From: Pseudomonadota bacterium
GTDB lineage: Bacteria; Pseudomonadota; Gammaproteobacteria; Burkholderiales; Thiobacillaceae
Reading direction: 5' to 3'
Assembly (NCBI GenBank): GCA_021847835.1
Contig: JAJZPR010000020.1
Span: 1 to 43,763 of the forward strand
Length of the DNA: 43,763 nt
Under the pieces are notes generated by a model, which saw only the letters and a list, made by a program, of their open reading frames with translations, had not been told where the DNA came from and did not search any database. Each line of letters opens with the position of its first letter. The stretch's first letter is position 1. Shown here piece by piece: positions 30,126 through 43,378 of this stretch. A program made the position numbers and the translations under genes.

Positions 30126-31055
30126 TCAGAAATTCTCGGCCTCGACCTGCAGCCAGGTGCGGTTGATGTTGCCGCCCATCAGGCTGTCGAAGTGCTTGAG
30201 CTTCTGCCATTCCTTGAGGCTGACCTGGCGGCGCACGTCAGCCTCGGCGCCACCCGACTGGTAGACCTTCTCCACGCCCGCATAGAAATCCCCCATGCGC
30301 TTGTGCATGGCTTTCACGTCCTTCATGCTCATCAGCGGTCCGTGGCCGGGAATGATGGTCCGGGCCGGATACTGCTGCACTTCGGCCAGGGTCTGCACCC
30401 ATTTCTTCACTTCCGCATCGCGGAAATTGGGCAGGGTGGTGTTGACCAGCACGTCGCCCGCGATCAGCACCTTGTCTTCCGGCAGCCAGACCAGCAGGTC
30501 GCCCTTGGTGTGCGCGGCCTCGGGCACCCAGAACTCCATTTTCACGCCATTGATCTCCACCGGCGTGCGTGTTTGCGAGGCATAGGTGCGGCTGGCGGGA
30601 ACGGCGCGGGTGTTGGGCAGCTTGCGGCCGACGGCATTCTCGGCGATGGCGATCCAGTCTCCGCTGGCGTCCTCCACCAGCTTCTTGCAGTTCTCCGAGC
30701 TGATGATTTCCACACCCGCGAAGCTGACGTTGCCGAGCGAATGGTCGCCGTGGTGATGGGTATTGATCACGTGCGTGATCGGCAGTCTGGTGATTTTTTC
30801 AGCCGCCTTGCGGATGTGCGCGCCAACTTCGTCCGTAAGGCCGGTGTCGATCAGGATCGCGCCCTTGTCACCCAGGATGAGCGTGCTGTTGACCATGTAG
30901 CCGCCGTTGTGCGCGCTGGGCAATTCGGCGGGGCCGAGCAGCGCATAGACGCGCTCGTTGACCTTGACGGTCTTGACCGCGGGCAGGGGCTTGACGAGGG
31001 CGGCGCCCGCCATTACGGCCACGCCCGCCAGCAGAAGCAGGATGCGTTTCATCAT
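30126..31055 (-). CDS. Exported MBL-fold metallohydrolase (SoxH-like)
   Basis: A 309-residue protein with a signal peptide (about 1-22) and a metallo-beta-lactamase fold. The zinc motif HHHGDH lies in VINTHHHGDHSLGNV near residue 100, with further ligands in EAAHTKGDLLVWLP, LIAGDVLVN and IIPGHGP. It is closest in style to periplasmic SoxH/quinoprotein-relay hydrolases of uncertain substrate. ATGs at 31055 and 31052 are equally possible. Convergent with xthA. Confidence 0.88.
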   Translation of the reverse strand: MMKRILLLLAGVAVMAGAALVKPLPAVKTVKVNERVYALLGPAELPSAHNGGYMVNSTLILGDKGAILIDTGLTDEVGAHIRKAAEKITRLPITHVINTHHHGDHSLGNVSFAGVEIISSENCKKLVEDASGDWIAIAENAVGRKLPNTRAVPASRTYASQTRTPVEINGVKMEFWVPEAAHTKGDLLVWLPEDKVLIAGDVLVNTTLPNFRDAEVKKWVQTLAEVQQYPARTIIPGHGPLMSMKDVKAMHKRMGDFYAGVEKVYQSGGAEADVRRQVSLKEWQKLKHFDSLMGGNINRTWLQVEAENF

Positions 31056-31116
31056 TTTGAGATCCAGTCGGAGGAATTTTTACAGGATAGGGACGGCCCG
31101 CGGATGCGTCAATGGA

Positions 31117-32510
<1,394 letters not shown>

Positions 32511-32514
<4 letters not shown>

Positions 32515-33572
32515 GGTTTGTGGCTCGCATTCTCAAGCGGGAAATAAAAGGAAAAAACGGTGTGCCCGGGCTGCGATTCGAACTCGATCACGCCCCTGTT
32601 CTGCGCCACCAGGGTCTGCGCCAGCGGCAGGCCCAGGCCGCTGCCGCCTTCGCGCCCGGAAACCAGCGGAAAAAAGATCTGCTCGCGCAGCGCCTCCGGA
32701 ATGCCCGGGCCGTTGTCGACGATGTCGAGCCTGAGCGCGAGGCGATGGCGTCTGTTGTTGAGCGTGACCTGGCGCGCAGCGCGGGTGCGGAAGGCAAGCT
32801 CGCCCTTGCCGCCCATGGCCTGCACCGCATTGCGCGCGACATTGAGCACCGCCTGGATGAGTTGCTCGGCATCCGCCCTGATTTCGGGCAGGCTCACGTC
32901 GTAATCGCGGCGGATGCGGATGCCGTGCGGCGTTTCCGCCAGCAGCAGGCTCCTCACCCGCTCCAGCGCTTCGTGGATGTTGACCGGCGACAGCTTGGGC
33001 AGGCGGTGCGGCGTCAGCAGCCGCTCCATCAGCGATTGCAGGCGGTCGGCTTCCTTGATAATGACCTGGGTGTATTCGCGCAGGGACTCGCGCGAGAGCT
33101 CGTGCTCCAGCAGTTGCGCCGCGCCGCGGATGCCGCCGAGCGGGTTCTTGATCTCGTGCGCCAGGTTGCGCAGCAGTTCGCGGCTGGCTTCCTGCTGCGC
33201 ACGAATGTTTTCCTGGCGGGCGATGCGCAATCTTTGATCAGCGGGACGCAATTCCAGCATGAACGCCCATTCGGGGCCGTCATGCACCGTGATCGTGCAG
33301 GAAACCCGGGTGGCCGGATGACCGTTGACCTGCACGGGCAAGTCGTGCTCGGTCACGGTTTCGTGCGTATCACGCGCCGCGTTGAGGGCCGCGATCAGTT
33401 CCGTGTTGTGTCCGAACAAGCTGTCGAATGGCTGCCCGGCGAGCAGGACGCCCGACATGCCGACCAGCGTTTCGGCGGCCGAATTCAGATACAGAATGCG
33501 GCCATCCGCGCCGACCAGCATCACGCCGGTGGCAAGGAAATCGTAAGCAGCCAGACAGGAAGGGGAAACCAT
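32511..33572 (-). CDS. ntrB: Nitrogen regulation sensor kinase NtrB
   Basis: A 353-residue cytosolic histidine kinase. It has an N-terminal PAS domain (about 5-110), the H-box LAHEIKNPLGGIRGAAQLL with the phosphorylated His near residue 143, and an HATPase domain with VLNVARNAVQAM, DNGPGIP and GGSGLGLPLAQ. It phosphorylates NtrC under nitrogen limitation and is switched by PII. It overlaps ntrC by four bases. Confidence 0.95.
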
Positions 33573-33611
33573 GCCCTAACCTAGCACTGATTGTGCCAGC
33601 AGGCAAAAGTC

Positions 33612-34091
33612 CTAGCGGATGTTGTCGATCTCCTTGCGGATGGCGGCAATATTGCGTTCATGCCGCCCGACTGCGCCGCGCAACTGCCTGATGCGCGCCT
33701 GGTAGTTCGGGGTATCGGCCTTTTCGCCGGGCATGAGTTTTTCGCCCAGCGCCAGTTGGCGCCTGGCTTCGTCGAGATTCTTCTGTTCGCTGGTCAGTTC
33801 CTCTTCCAGCACCATGCGGCGTATGTCATCACGCTTTTTCTGGGTGCTGCGATCTATGCGCGGAAAACTGGCCGGCGTGGCCATTTTCGCGCCACCCGCA
33901 GCTTTGCCCGGCGCGCCTGGCTTGCTGCCGCCGTCATCGATGATCGCGGTGATCCTTGCCCCGGCGGGCACTTCGGCGCGCCGGTCGGTGGCGCCCTTGC
34001 GGCCGTCGGCATCGACGTACATGTAGATTCTCGCCTGTGCCGGGCAGGCCAGGGCAAGCAGCAGGGGGAAAAACAGAAGGACTCGCTTCAT
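33612..34091 (-). CDS. Exported DUF4124-domain protein with coiled coil
   Basis: A 159-residue protein with a signal peptide (about 1-21, PAQA), a DUF4124 domain (RIYMYVDADGRKGATDRRAE, about 21-45) and a helical, charged C-terminal half (about 80-159) likely to form a coiled coil. It sits between glnA and ntrB, a common arrangement in betaproteobacteria. Its role is unknown. Confidence 0.85.
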   Translation of the reverse strand: MKRVLLFFPLLLALACPAQARIYMYVDADGRKGATDRRAEVPAGARITAIIDDGGSKPGAPGKAAGGAKMATPASFPRIDRSTQKKRDDIRRMVLEEELTSEQKNLDEARRQLALGEKLMPGEKADTPNYQARIRQLRGAVGRHERNIAAIRKEIDNIR

Positions 34092-34200
34092 GATCGGTCA
34101 TCACTGGGCCTGCGCCCAAGTGAGACTGTTAACGGCGCATGAGGTTCGGCGCTTGAGCCTGGCAAAACAGAAAGCGGCGCTGTCTTGAAGGCCGGACCGC

Positions 34201-34235
34201 AAAAACAAAGGGCGGCCCGGTGTGGGTCGCCCTTT
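34201..34235 (-). terminator. Strong rho-independent terminator of glnA
   Basis: AAAGGGCG (34207-34214) pairs with CGCCCTTT (34228-34235), extended by CCC/GGG inside. On the minus strand the stem is followed by GTTTTT. It lies 18 bases after the glnA stop, so glnA is probably transcribed separately from ntrBC. Confidence 0.85.
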
Positions 34236-34252
34236 GCCGCAATCAGGCCGGC

Positions 34253-35662
34253 TTACAGCGAGTAGTACATGTCGAACTCGACCGGATGCGTGGTCATGCG
34301 GTAGCGGGTGACTTCCTGCATCTTGAGGTCGATGTAGGCATCGATCATGTCGTTGCTGAACACGCCGCCGCGAGTCAGGAACTCGCGGTCCTTGTCGAGT
34401 TCTTCCAGCGCCATTTCCAGGCTGTGGCAGACCTTGGGGATCTTGGCTTCTTCTTCGGGCGGCAGGTCATAGAGGTCCTTGTCGGCCGCTTCGCCCGGAT
34501 GGATCTTGTTCTGGATGCCGTCGAGGCCGGCCATCAGCAGCGCTGCGAAGCACAGGTAGGGGTTGGCGGTCGGATCCGGGAAACGGGTCTCGATACGGCG
34601 CGCCTTCTCGCTGGCGGCAATGGGGATGCGGATGGAAGCGGAACGGTTGCGGGCGGAATAGGCCAGCATCACGGGCGCTTCGAAACCGGGCACCAGGCGC
34701 TTGTAGGAGTTGGTGGACGGGTTGGTGATGGCGTTCAGCGCCTTGGCATGCTTGATGATGCCGCCGATGTAGTACAGGCACAGTTCGGACAGGCCGGCAT
34801 AGCCGTTGCCCGCGAACAGGTTCTTGCCGTCCTTCCAGATGGACTGGTGCACGTGCATGCCGGAGCCGTTGTCGCCGACGATGGGCTTGGGCATGAAGGT
34901 GGCGGTCTTGCCGTAGGCGTGGGCCACGTTCTGCACGATGTACTTCAGGGTCTGGGTCCAGTCGGCGCGGCGCACCAGGGTGTTGAACTGGGTGCCGATC
35001 TCGCACTGGCCGGCGGTGGCGACTTCGTGGTGGAACACTTCGACCGGAATGCCGATTTCTTCCAGGGCCAGCACCATGGCGGCGCGGATGTCCTGCAGCG
35101 AGTCGACCGGGGGCACCGGGAAGTAGCCGCCTTTCACGCCGGGACGATGGCCGGTGTTGCCGGCTTCGGTCTGCTCCTTGGAGGACCAGGAGGCTTCCTC
35201 GGAACGCAGGGTCACGTGGCAGCCGGACATGTCGGCGTGCCAGGTCACGGAATCGAAAATGAAGAACTCGGGCTCGGGGCCGAAGTAGGCGGTGTCGCCG
35301 ATGCCGGTGGACTTGAGATAGGCTTCGGCGCGGCGCGCCACGGAGCGCGGGTCGCGGTCATAACCCTTGCCGTCCGACGGCTCGATCACGTCGCATGTCA
35401 GCACCAGGGTGGACTCGTCGAAGAAGGGATCCATGAAGGCGGTTTCCGGGTCGGCCTTGAGCAGCATGTCGGAGGCCTGGATGCCTTTCCAGCCGGCGAT
35501 GGAGGAGCCGTCGAAGGGATGGCCATCCTCGAACCATTCTTCGCTCACGATGCGCGCGGGAATGGAAACGTGCTGTTCCTTGCCCTTGGTGTCGGTGAAG
35601 CGCAGGTCAACGAACTTGGCCTCGTTGTCCGCAATCATTTTCAGTACGTCGGCGACCGCCAT
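34253..35662 (-). CDS. glnA: Glutamine synthetase type I
   Basis: A 469-residue GSI-beta enzyme that makes glutamine from glutamate, ammonia and ATP as a dodecamer. It has [11 protein letters not shown] and [15 protein letters not shown] near the start, the [11 protein letters not shown] and [13 protein letters not shown]/metal segments, NRSASIRIP, and the adenylylation tyrosine in [10 protein letters not shown] near residue 398. Activity is thus under GlnE control. The start has AGGAGA upstream. A sigma-54 promoter and two NtrC sites lie in the 239-base gap before it. Confidence 0.97.
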   Translation of the reverse strand: MAVADVLKMIADNEAKFVDLRFTDTKGKEQHVSIPARIVSEEWFEDGHPFDGSSIAGWKGIQASDMLLKADPETAFMDPFFDESTLVLTCDVIEPSDGKGYDRDPRSVARRAEAYLKSTGIGDTAYFGPEPEFFIFDSVTWHADMSGCHVTLRSEEASWSSKEQTEAGNTGHRPGVKGGYFPVPPVDSLQDIRAAMVLALEEIGIPVEVFHHEVATAGQCEIGTQFNTLVRRADWTQTLKYIVQNVAHAYGKTATFMPKPIVGDNGSGMHVHQSIWKDGKNLFAGNGYAGLSELCLYYIGGIIKHAKALNAITNPSTNSYKRLVPGFEAPVMLAYSARNRSASIRIPIAASEKARRIETRFPDPTANPYLCFAALLMAGLDGIQNKIHPGEAADKDLYDLPPEEEAKIPKVCHSLEMALEELDKDREFLTRGGVFSNDMIDAYIDLKMQEVTRYRMTTHPVEFDMYYSL

Positions 35663-35720
35663 GGTAATGCTCTCCTAAAGAATCAACTTTTGAAAATAAA
35701 TTAACGACGGCAGCCTTGCA

Positions 35721-35736
35721 TGCAGGAACTGTGCCA
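35721..35736 (-). promoter_or_regulatory. Sigma-54 promoter of glnA
   Basis: On the minus strand TGGCACAGTTCCTGCA has the invariant GG and GC exactly ten bases apart and matches the -24/-12 consensus TGGCAC-N5-TTGCA with one mismatch. It lies about 60 bases before the glnA start. Confidence 0.85.
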
Positions 35737-35798
35737 TCCTTCAAACCCTATCCGGGCATTGTGCCACAAGGCAAACCATCCCGGACAAGCGCAAACCA

Positions 35799-35845
35799 TG
35801 CACCACGATCGCGCACGGCAAGCAACGGTGCACCACCATGGTGCA
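35799..35845. promoter_or_regulatory. Two NtrC-binding enhancer sites upstream of glnA
   Basis: TGCACC-N5-GGTGCA at 35829-35845 is a perfect NtrC palindrome. TGCACC-N5-CGCGCA at 35799-35815 matches with two changes. Their centres are 30 bases apart, about three helical turns, the classical tandem enhancer spacing. They lie about 65-110 bases upstream of the sigma-54 promoter. The proximity to the divergent rhodanese start (57 bases) could also affect that gene. Confidence 0.85.
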
Positions 35846-35901
35846 CGTCATCGCTGCCAAGCCTTGTAATATACTCGGACTGTAGCAAATACGATTCGCA
35901 C

Positions 35902-36357
35902 ATGGGACGTCTGACCGAAATTCTCACCACCGCACAGCAGCGCGCGCAATCATCCGGCCTCCCCTATGAAGGGGCGCTCACCCCCGATGAGGCAGCCGAA
36001 GTGCTGGAGCTCGCCCCCGGCTCACGGCTCATCGATGTGCGCTCGCGCGCAGAACTGGACCTGGTCGGCAGCATTCCGGCAGCCGTGCATGTGGAATGGA
36101 TGAGCTACCCCGGCTGGCATGCCAACCCCCATTTTCTCGGCCAGCTGAAACAATCCGTGGACACGGAAGCTCTGGCGCTCTTCATCTGCCGCAACGGCCA
36201 GCGTTCGCACCGGGCCGCCGAGGCCGCCACGCTGGCGGGCTGGCGCGACTGCTACAACGTGCTGGAAGGCTTCGAGGGCGACCTCAACCCCGCCAGCGGC
36301 CATCGCGGCGAACTGAACGGCTGGAAGGCGCGGCGCCTGGCCTGGGTCCAGAAGTAA
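35902..36357 (+). CDS. Rhodanese-like sulfurtransferase
   Basis: A 151-residue single rhodanese domain: GSRLIDVRSRAELDLVGS near residue 40, active-site loop ICRNGQRSHR with the catalytic Cys near 95, and CYNVLEGFEGDLN. The extended N-terminal helix (MGRLTEILTTAQQRAQSS) and C-terminal NGWKARRLAW are typical of a proteobacterial subfamily. The ATG at 35902 is chosen; an in-frame start at 35716 would run through the glnA regulatory sites. Divergent from glnA. Confidence 0.88.
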   Translation: MGRLTEILTTAQQRAQSSGLPYEGALTPDEAAEVLELAPGSRLIDVRSRAELDLVGSIPAAVHVEWMSYPGWHANPHFLGQLKQSVDTEALALFICRNGQRSHRAAEAATLAGWRDCYNVLEGFEGDLNPASGHRGELNGWKARRLAWVQK

Positions 36358-36405
36358 TTCGCCCGCGATAACGGGTAAAATGGCGGATTCACCCGAACAC
36401 GCCCC

Positions 36406-37236
36406 ATGACCGACCGTTACGCCGTGGTGGGCAACCCCGTCGCCCACTCCAAGTCCCCGCAAATCCACGCCGAATTCGCCCGCCAGACCGGCCAGGACAT
36501 GGTTTACGAAAAACTGCTGGCGCCGCTGGACGGCTTTGCTGAAACGGTCGAGGCGTTTCGCAACCATGGCGGAAAAGGCTTGAATGTCACCGTGCCCTTC
36601 AAGGAGCAGGCTTTTCATCTTTCAACCACCCTCACTGCCCGCGCTCTGGATGCGGCATCTGTAAACACCCTGAAATTCGAGGGTGAGCAGGTCATCGGCG
36701 ACAACACCGACGGGGTCGGGCTGGTCAACGACATCACCCGCAACCTTGGCTTCGCCATTCTGGGCAAGCGAGTGCTGCTGATGGGGGCAGGCGGCGCGGC
36801 CCGTGGCGTGATGCTGCCCTTGCTGGAGCAGGCGCCAGCACAATTGATCCTGGCCAATCGCACAGTCGAAAAAGCCGAGGCCCTAGTCGTGCACTACCTA
36901 AAGAAGATCGAACAGGGCATAACGGTCCGCAGCCTGACGGCTGTACCCTACGGAAATCTGATAGGCCCGTTCGACTTAGTCATCAACGCCACCTCCGCCA
37001 GCCTGAAAGGCGAACTGCCGCCCCTGCCGGAACATCTCTTCAATCCCGGCGCGCTGGCCTACGACATGATGTACGGCACGGAGACGACTTTCATGGCCTG
37101 GGCGCGCGCGCACGGCGCCGCGACAATCTCCGACGGCCTGGGCATGCTGGTGGAACAGGCGGCGGAAAGCTTTTTCCTGTGGCGCGGCGTGCGGCCCGAT
37201 ACCGCGCCTGTCATGCGGATGCTGCGCGCCGCATGA
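36406..37236 (+). CDS. aroE: Shikimate dehydrogenase
   Basis: A 276-residue NADP-dependent enzyme reducing 3-dehydroshikimate in aromatic amino acid synthesis. The substrate segment YAVVGNPVAHSKSPQIHAEF lies at the start, the catalytic Lys is in LNVTVPFKEQAF, and the NADP loop is GAGGAARGVMLP near residue 128. Normal length. The stop overlaps mtgA (ATGA). Confidence 0.96.
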   Translation: MTDRYAVVGNPVAHSKSPQIHAEFARQTGQDMVYEKLLAPLDGFAETVEAFRNHGGKGLNVTVPFKEQAFHLSTTLTARALDAASVNTLKFEGEQVIGDNTDGVGLVNDITRNLGFAILGKRVLLMGAGGAARGVMLPLLEQAPAQLILANRTVEKAEALVVHYLKKIEQGITVRSLTAVPYGNLIGPFDLVINATSASLKGELPPLPEHLFNPGALAYDMMYGTETTFMAWARAHGAATISDGLGMLVEQAAESFFLWRGVRPDTAPVMRMLRAA

Positions 37237-37934
37237 TGAAAACCATCTGGGCCAGCCTCTGGCGCGCGGCGCTCATCCTGCTGGGCCTGTTCCTGGTGTA
37301 TCAGGTGTGGGTGTTCGCCCATGTGCTGTGGTGGATCGACCACAACCCCACCTCCAGCGCCTTCATGCAGGCGGGGCTGGCGCGCATGCAGGCAAAAAGG
37401 CCCGATGCCGAACTGCGCCACAAGTGGGTGCCCTACGACAAAATTTCCATCCACCTCAAACGCGCGATCGTGGCGGCGGAAGATTCCAAATTCCTCAACC
37501 ATGAAGGCTTCGATATCGAAGGCATCCAGAAGGCGGTGGAGAAGAATCTGAAGAAGGGCCGGCTGGTCGCGGGCGGCTCCACCATCAGCCAGCAGGTGGC
37601 CAAGAACCTGTTTCTCTCCTCCGACAGGAGCTTCGTGCGCAAGGGCCAGGAGGCCATCATCACCCTGATGATCGAGTCGGCCTGGAGCAAACGCCGCATC
37701 CTGGAGGTGTATCTGAACATCATCGAGTGGGGCGACGGCATCTACGGCGCCGAAGCCGCCGCGCGCCGCTACTACGGGAAGTCCGCCGCCAAGCTCACGC
37801 ACGCCCAGGCCGCTTCGCTCGCCGCCATGGTGCCGAATCCGCGCTGGTACGAGGACAACCGCGCTTCCCGCAAATACGCACGGCGCGTAGCCACGATTTC
37901 CAGGCGCATGTACCAGGTCTGGGTGCCGAAATAA
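37233..37934 (+). CDS. mtgA: Monofunctional peptidoglycan glycosyltransferase
   Basis: A 233-residue GT51 enzyme that polymerises lipid II. It has an N-terminal membrane anchor (about 8-30), the catalytic Glu in VAAEDSKFLNHEGFD, GGSTISQQVAKNLFL, and RRILEVYLNIIEWGDGIYG. Start by ATGA overlap with aroE. Confidence 0.95.
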   Translation: MMKTIWASLWRAALILLGLFLVYQVWVFAHVLWWIDHNPTSSAFMQAGLARMQAKRPDAELRHKWVPYDKISIHLKRAIVAAEDSKFLNHEGFDIEGIQKAVEKNLKKGRLVAGGSTISQQVAKNLFLSSDRSFVRKGQEAIITLMIESAWSKRRILEVYLNIIEWGDGIYGAEAAARRYYGKSAAKLTHAQAASLAAMVPNPRWYEDNRASRKYARRVATISRRMYQVWVPK

Positions 37935-37986
37935 TCCTGGCCTGAACAGGTCGCCGCGTTAAAATGGCGCAAATTTTCCCCGCGCC

Positions 37987-39428
37987 ATGACCGAAGAATA
38001 CGACACCCTCCAACACGAAAGCCTGGAAGAGCATCTCCACCAGGTGCAGGCTCTGCTCGCGAAGCAGAGGCTGGTGGAGGATCTCGTGCATCGCCAGGAG
38101 GGGCCGCGCCAGGATCTGGTCGAAACCCTGGTGCACAAGCAGAACCTCGCCGAACTGCAGAAGAAGCTCGACGAACTGCATCCGGCCGACGTCGCCCACA
38201 TTCTCGAAGCGCTGCCGCTCGACGAGCGCCTGCTGGTGTGGGATCTGGTCAAGGCCGAGCGCGACGGCGAGATCCTGGTGGAAGTGTCCGACTCGGTGCG
38301 CGAGTCGCTCATCGCCAGCATGGACAATTCCGAACTGCTGGCGGCGGCGGGCACGCTCGACACCGACGAGATCGCCGATCTCGCGCCCGACCTGCCCCAC
38401 GACGTCATCCAGGAACTGCTGACCACGCTGGATACGCAAAAGCGCGCGCGCCTGCAGTCCGCGCTGTCCTTTCCCGAGGATTCGGTCGGCGCGCTGATGG
38501 ATTTCGACATGGTCACGATCCGCGCCGACGTCACGCTGGAAGTCGCGCTGCGCTACCTGCGCCGCCTGGGTGAACTGCCCGACCAGCTCGACAAGCTGTT
38601 CGTGGTCGAGCGCAACGACCAGCTCATCGGCGTACTGCCCCTGAAGCGTCTGCTCACCACCGACCCCGAGGCCACGGTCGCGGCGGTCATGGTCGAGGAC
38701 TTCGTCAGCTTCCAGCCCGATGACGACGCGCACGAGGCCGCGCAGGCCTTCGAGCGTTACGACCTGGTGATGGCGCCGGTGGTGGACACGCAAAAGCGCC
38801 TGATCGGCCGCCTCACCGTGGACGCGGTGGTGGACTACATCCGCGAATCGGCCGACGCCGACATGCTGTCGATGGCCGGCCTGAAGGAGGAGGAAGACCT
38901 GTTCTCCACCGTCTGGCGCTCGGCCAAGAACCGCTGGATGTGGCTGGCGGTCAACTTGGCCACCGCCTTCATCGCCTCGCGCGTCATCGGCGCCTTCGAA
39001 GGCAGCATCGAAAAGCTCGCCGCGCTGGCCGCGCTCATGCCCATCATCGCCGGCATCGGCGGCAACACCGGCAACCAGACCATCGCGCTCATCATCCGCG
39101 GCCTGGCGCTGGGGCAGATCACCCAGGCCAACGCCCACAGGCTGATCGCAAAGGAACTCGCCATCGCCCTGTTGAATGGTTTGGTATGGGGATCGGCAGT
39201 CGGCGCCTTCGCCTGGCTGCTGTATGACAACCCCGCGCTGGGCGGCGTGATGGCGCTGGCCATGCTGCTCAACTTCATCGTCGCCGCACTGGCCGGCATC
39301 TTCATCCCCATGACCCTGGAGCGCCTGAAGCGCGATCCCGCCATCGGTTCCTCGGTGCTGCTGACCTTCACCACCGACAGCATGGGCTTTTTCATCTTCC
39401 TCGGCCTGGCCACCTTGATCCTGCTCTG

Positions 39429-39429
<1 letters not shown>
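37987..39429 (+). CDS. mgtE: Magnesium transporter MgtE
   Basis: A 480-residue Mg2+ channel. It has an N-terminal superhelical domain (LHPADVAHILEALPLDERL), two CBS domains (about 165-290), the plug helix, and five transmembrane helices with PIIAGIGGNTGNQTIALIIRG near the pore. Complete. Its last base overlaps the msbA start. Confidence 0.95.
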
Positions 39430-41181
<1,752 letters not shown>

Positions 41182-41189
<8 letters not shown>

Positions 41190-41925
41190 GCCCGTGCAGC
41201 CTTCGCGCTCGCTGATCTCCGCCGCCGGCCGCGCCATCGGCGATTTCGACATGATCCGCGACGGCGATCGCATACTGCTGGGACTGTCCGGCGGCAAGGA
41301 TTCGCTCTCGCTGCTGCACGTGCTGCTTTATTTTCAGAAACGCGCGCCGGTCAAGTTTGAACTGGCCGCCGCCACCGTCGACCCCTGCTCGCCGGAATAC
41401 GACCCCAGCCCGCTGAAACGCTACATGGCCGAACTCGGCGTGCCCTATTTCTACGACCGCCAGGACATCGTCGGCGAGGCGCAGAAGACCCTGACCCGCG
41501 ATTCGGATTCCTTCTGCGCGTATTGTTCAAGGATGCGGCGCGGCATTCTCTACCGCATCGCGCGCGAGCAGAACTGCAAGGTGCTGGCGCTCGCCCAGCA
41601 TCTCGACGACCTCGCCGAAACCCTGATGATGTCCATGTTCTTCGGCGGCAAGCTCAGGACCATGCAGGCGCATTACCGCATCGACGCCGGCGACCTGCGC
41701 GTCATCCGCCCCCTGGTCTATGCGCGCGAACGCCAGACCCGCGACTTCGCGCTGAAAGCCGGCCTGCCCGTGATCAGCGAGAACTGCCCGGCCTGCTTCG
41801 CCGTCCCAACCCAGCGCTTCGCCATGAAGCAGATGCTGGCGGAGCAGGAGAAATTGCACCCCAAGCTGTTCGCCAGCCTGATGACGGCCATGAAACCGCT
41901 GATGGGCCAGCCGCCTTCGTCCTGA
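41182..41925 (+). CDS. ttcA: tRNA 2-thiocytidine biosynthesis protein TtcA (short form)
   Basis: A 247-residue PP-loop ATPase. It has SGGKDS at about 36-41 and the iron-sulfur motif CAYC at 112-115 (SFCAYCSRMRRG), with later cysteines at 202 and 205 (ENCPACF). TtcA thiolates cytidine 32 in some tRNAs. It is about 60 residues shorter than the E. coli enzyme at the ends, but the core is complete. The ATG overlaps msbA. Confidence 0.88.
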
Positions 41926-41946
41926 TTCAGCTGCAAAACTTCAAGC

Positions 41947-42057
41947 CACAGAGGGCACAGAGTTCACAGAGAAAAAACAGGGATTTCAAGAGTACAGTGG
42001 AATTCACCTTCCCGATCGGGTTTGGGTTTTCTCTCTGTGTTCTCTGTGCCCTCTGTG
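41947..42057. repeat. Palindromic repeat element with CACAGAG arms
   Basis: The left arm CACAGAGGGCACAGAG plus TTCACAGAGAAAA (41947-41976) is the near-perfect reverse complement of the right arm at 42027-42057. About 50 bases separate them, including the palindrome CCCGATCGGG (42011-42020). Within each arm CACAGAG recurs three times. It looks like a dispersed non-coding repeat or MITE-like unit. A second hairpin, CCCGAG-N7-CTCGGG, lies at 42099-42117. Confidence 0.8.
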
Positions 42058-42143
42058 CTGACTGCTTTTCCAAACCCGAACTTTTTCCCGAACAATTTCC
42101 CGAGTAAAATGCTCGGGTTCTTAAATTCGACTCCAAAATAACC

Positions 42144-43280
42144 ATGCTCGTATCCAACCCCGGCATCCAGGCTTTCATTCCCCCCCAGCGCACCCTCATG
42201 GGTCCCGGCCCCTCCGACGTGCCGCAGCGCATCCTCGACGCCATGGCCCGCCCCACCATCGGCCATCTCGACCCCGCCTTCCAGGAGATGATGGAAGAGA
42301 TCAAGGTGCTGTTGAGATATGCCTACCAGACCGAGAACCCGCTGACCTTCCCGGTATCCGCCCCCGGCTCGGCCGGCATGGAAATGTGCTTCGTCAACCT
42401 GGTGGAACCGGGCGACAAGGTCATCGTGTGCGTGAACGGCGTGTTCGGCGGACGCATGCTGGAAAACGTCAAGCGCTGCGGCGGCGTGCCTGTGGTAGTG
42501 GAAGACGAGTGGGGCAGGCCGGTCACCGTGGCCAAGGTCGAGCAGGCACTCAAGGACAATCCAGACACCAGGGTGCTGGCCTTCGTGCACGCGGAAACCT
42601 CCACCGGCGCGCAAAGCGACGCCGCCTCGCTGGCGGCGCTGGCGCACCAGCATGGCGCCATCACCATCATGGACTGCGTGACCTCGCTGGGCGGCACCCC
42701 GGTGCTGATCGACGAATGGGGCATCGACGCCGCCTATTCCGGCAGCCAGAAATGCCTGTCCTGCACGCCCGGCCTGTCGCCGGTGACCTTCTCCGAACGC
42801 GCCATCGCCAAGGTGAAAGCGCGCAAGATCCCGGTGCAAAGCTGGTTCCTCGACTTGAACCTGGTGCTGGGCTACTGGCAGGCCGAAGGCAAGCGCACCT
42901 ACCATCACACCGCGCCGATCAATCCGCTGTACGGTCTGCACGAGGCGCTGGTGATTTTGTCGGAAGAAGGCATCGAAAACGCCTGGGCGCGCCACCGCGC
43001 CATGCACGAAAAGCTCCGCGACGGCCTCGAAGGCATGGGCATCAAATTCGTGGTGGAAGAAAGCGCGCGCCTGCCACAACTCAATTCCGTGTGGGTGCCC
43101 GAAGGCGTGGACGACGCCGCCGCGCGCGCCCGGCTATTGGCCGAATTCAACCTCGAAATCGGCGCCGGCCTGGGCGCGCTCGCAGGGAAAGTCTGGCGCA
43201 TCGGCCTCATGGGCCATTCCGCCAGGCAGGAGAACGTGGACTTCTGCCTGAAGGCAGTGCGCAGCGTACTGCATAAATAA
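42144..43280 (+). CDS. Serine/alanine-glyoxylate aminotransferase
   Basis: A 378-residue class V PLP enzyme. It has [17 protein letters not shown] near the start, [33 protein letters not shown] and the PLP lysine in [13 protein letters not shown] near residue 204. It transfers an amino group to glyoxylate. In an autotroph this could dispose of glyoxylate derived from RuBisCO's oxygenase product phosphoglycolate, or feed a serine cycle. The pairing with the carboxysome island is suggestive but unproven. IS debris begins right after it. Confidence 0.88.
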   Translation: MLVSNPGIQAFIPPQRTLMGPGPSDVPQRILDAMARPTIGHLDPAFQEMMEEIKVLLRYAYQTENPLTFPVSAPGSAGMEMCFVNLVEPGDKVIVCVNGVFGGRMLENVKRCGGVPVVVEDEWGRPVTVAKVEQALKDNPDTRVLAFVHAETSTGAQSDAASLAALAHQHGAITIMDCVTSLGGTPVLIDEWGIDAAYSGSQKCLSCTPGLSPVTFSERAIAKVKARKIPVQSWFLDLNLVLGYWQAEGKRTYHHTAPINPLYGLHEALVILSEEGIENAWARHRAMHEKLRDGLEGMGIKFVVEESARLPQLNSVWVPEGVDDAAARARLLAEFNLEIGAGLGALAGKVWRIGLMGHSARQENVDFCLKAVRSVLHK

Positions 43281-43378
43281 GGCCGCTCTGGGGTCACCCT
43301 GAACCTCCCCCAGTTTAACTGGACACTCCTTCGGGAGACGGTGATCTCCGGTTATTGAGACTTCCATAACTCATGACA
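43281..43378. mobile_element. Non-coding boundary with IS-like terminal sequence
   Basis: The stretch TGAACCTCCCCCAGTTTAAC at 43299-43318, followed by TGGACACTCC, resembles an IS3-type terminal repeat. The IS630-type fragment begins downstream. No gene is visible. The exact element limits cannot be set without a search. Confidence 0.35.

Noticed and set aside
41947-42057. Palindromic element as a terminator of ttcA
   Set aside because: The loop of about 50 bases and the absence of a T-run after the right arm make a simple terminator unlikely.
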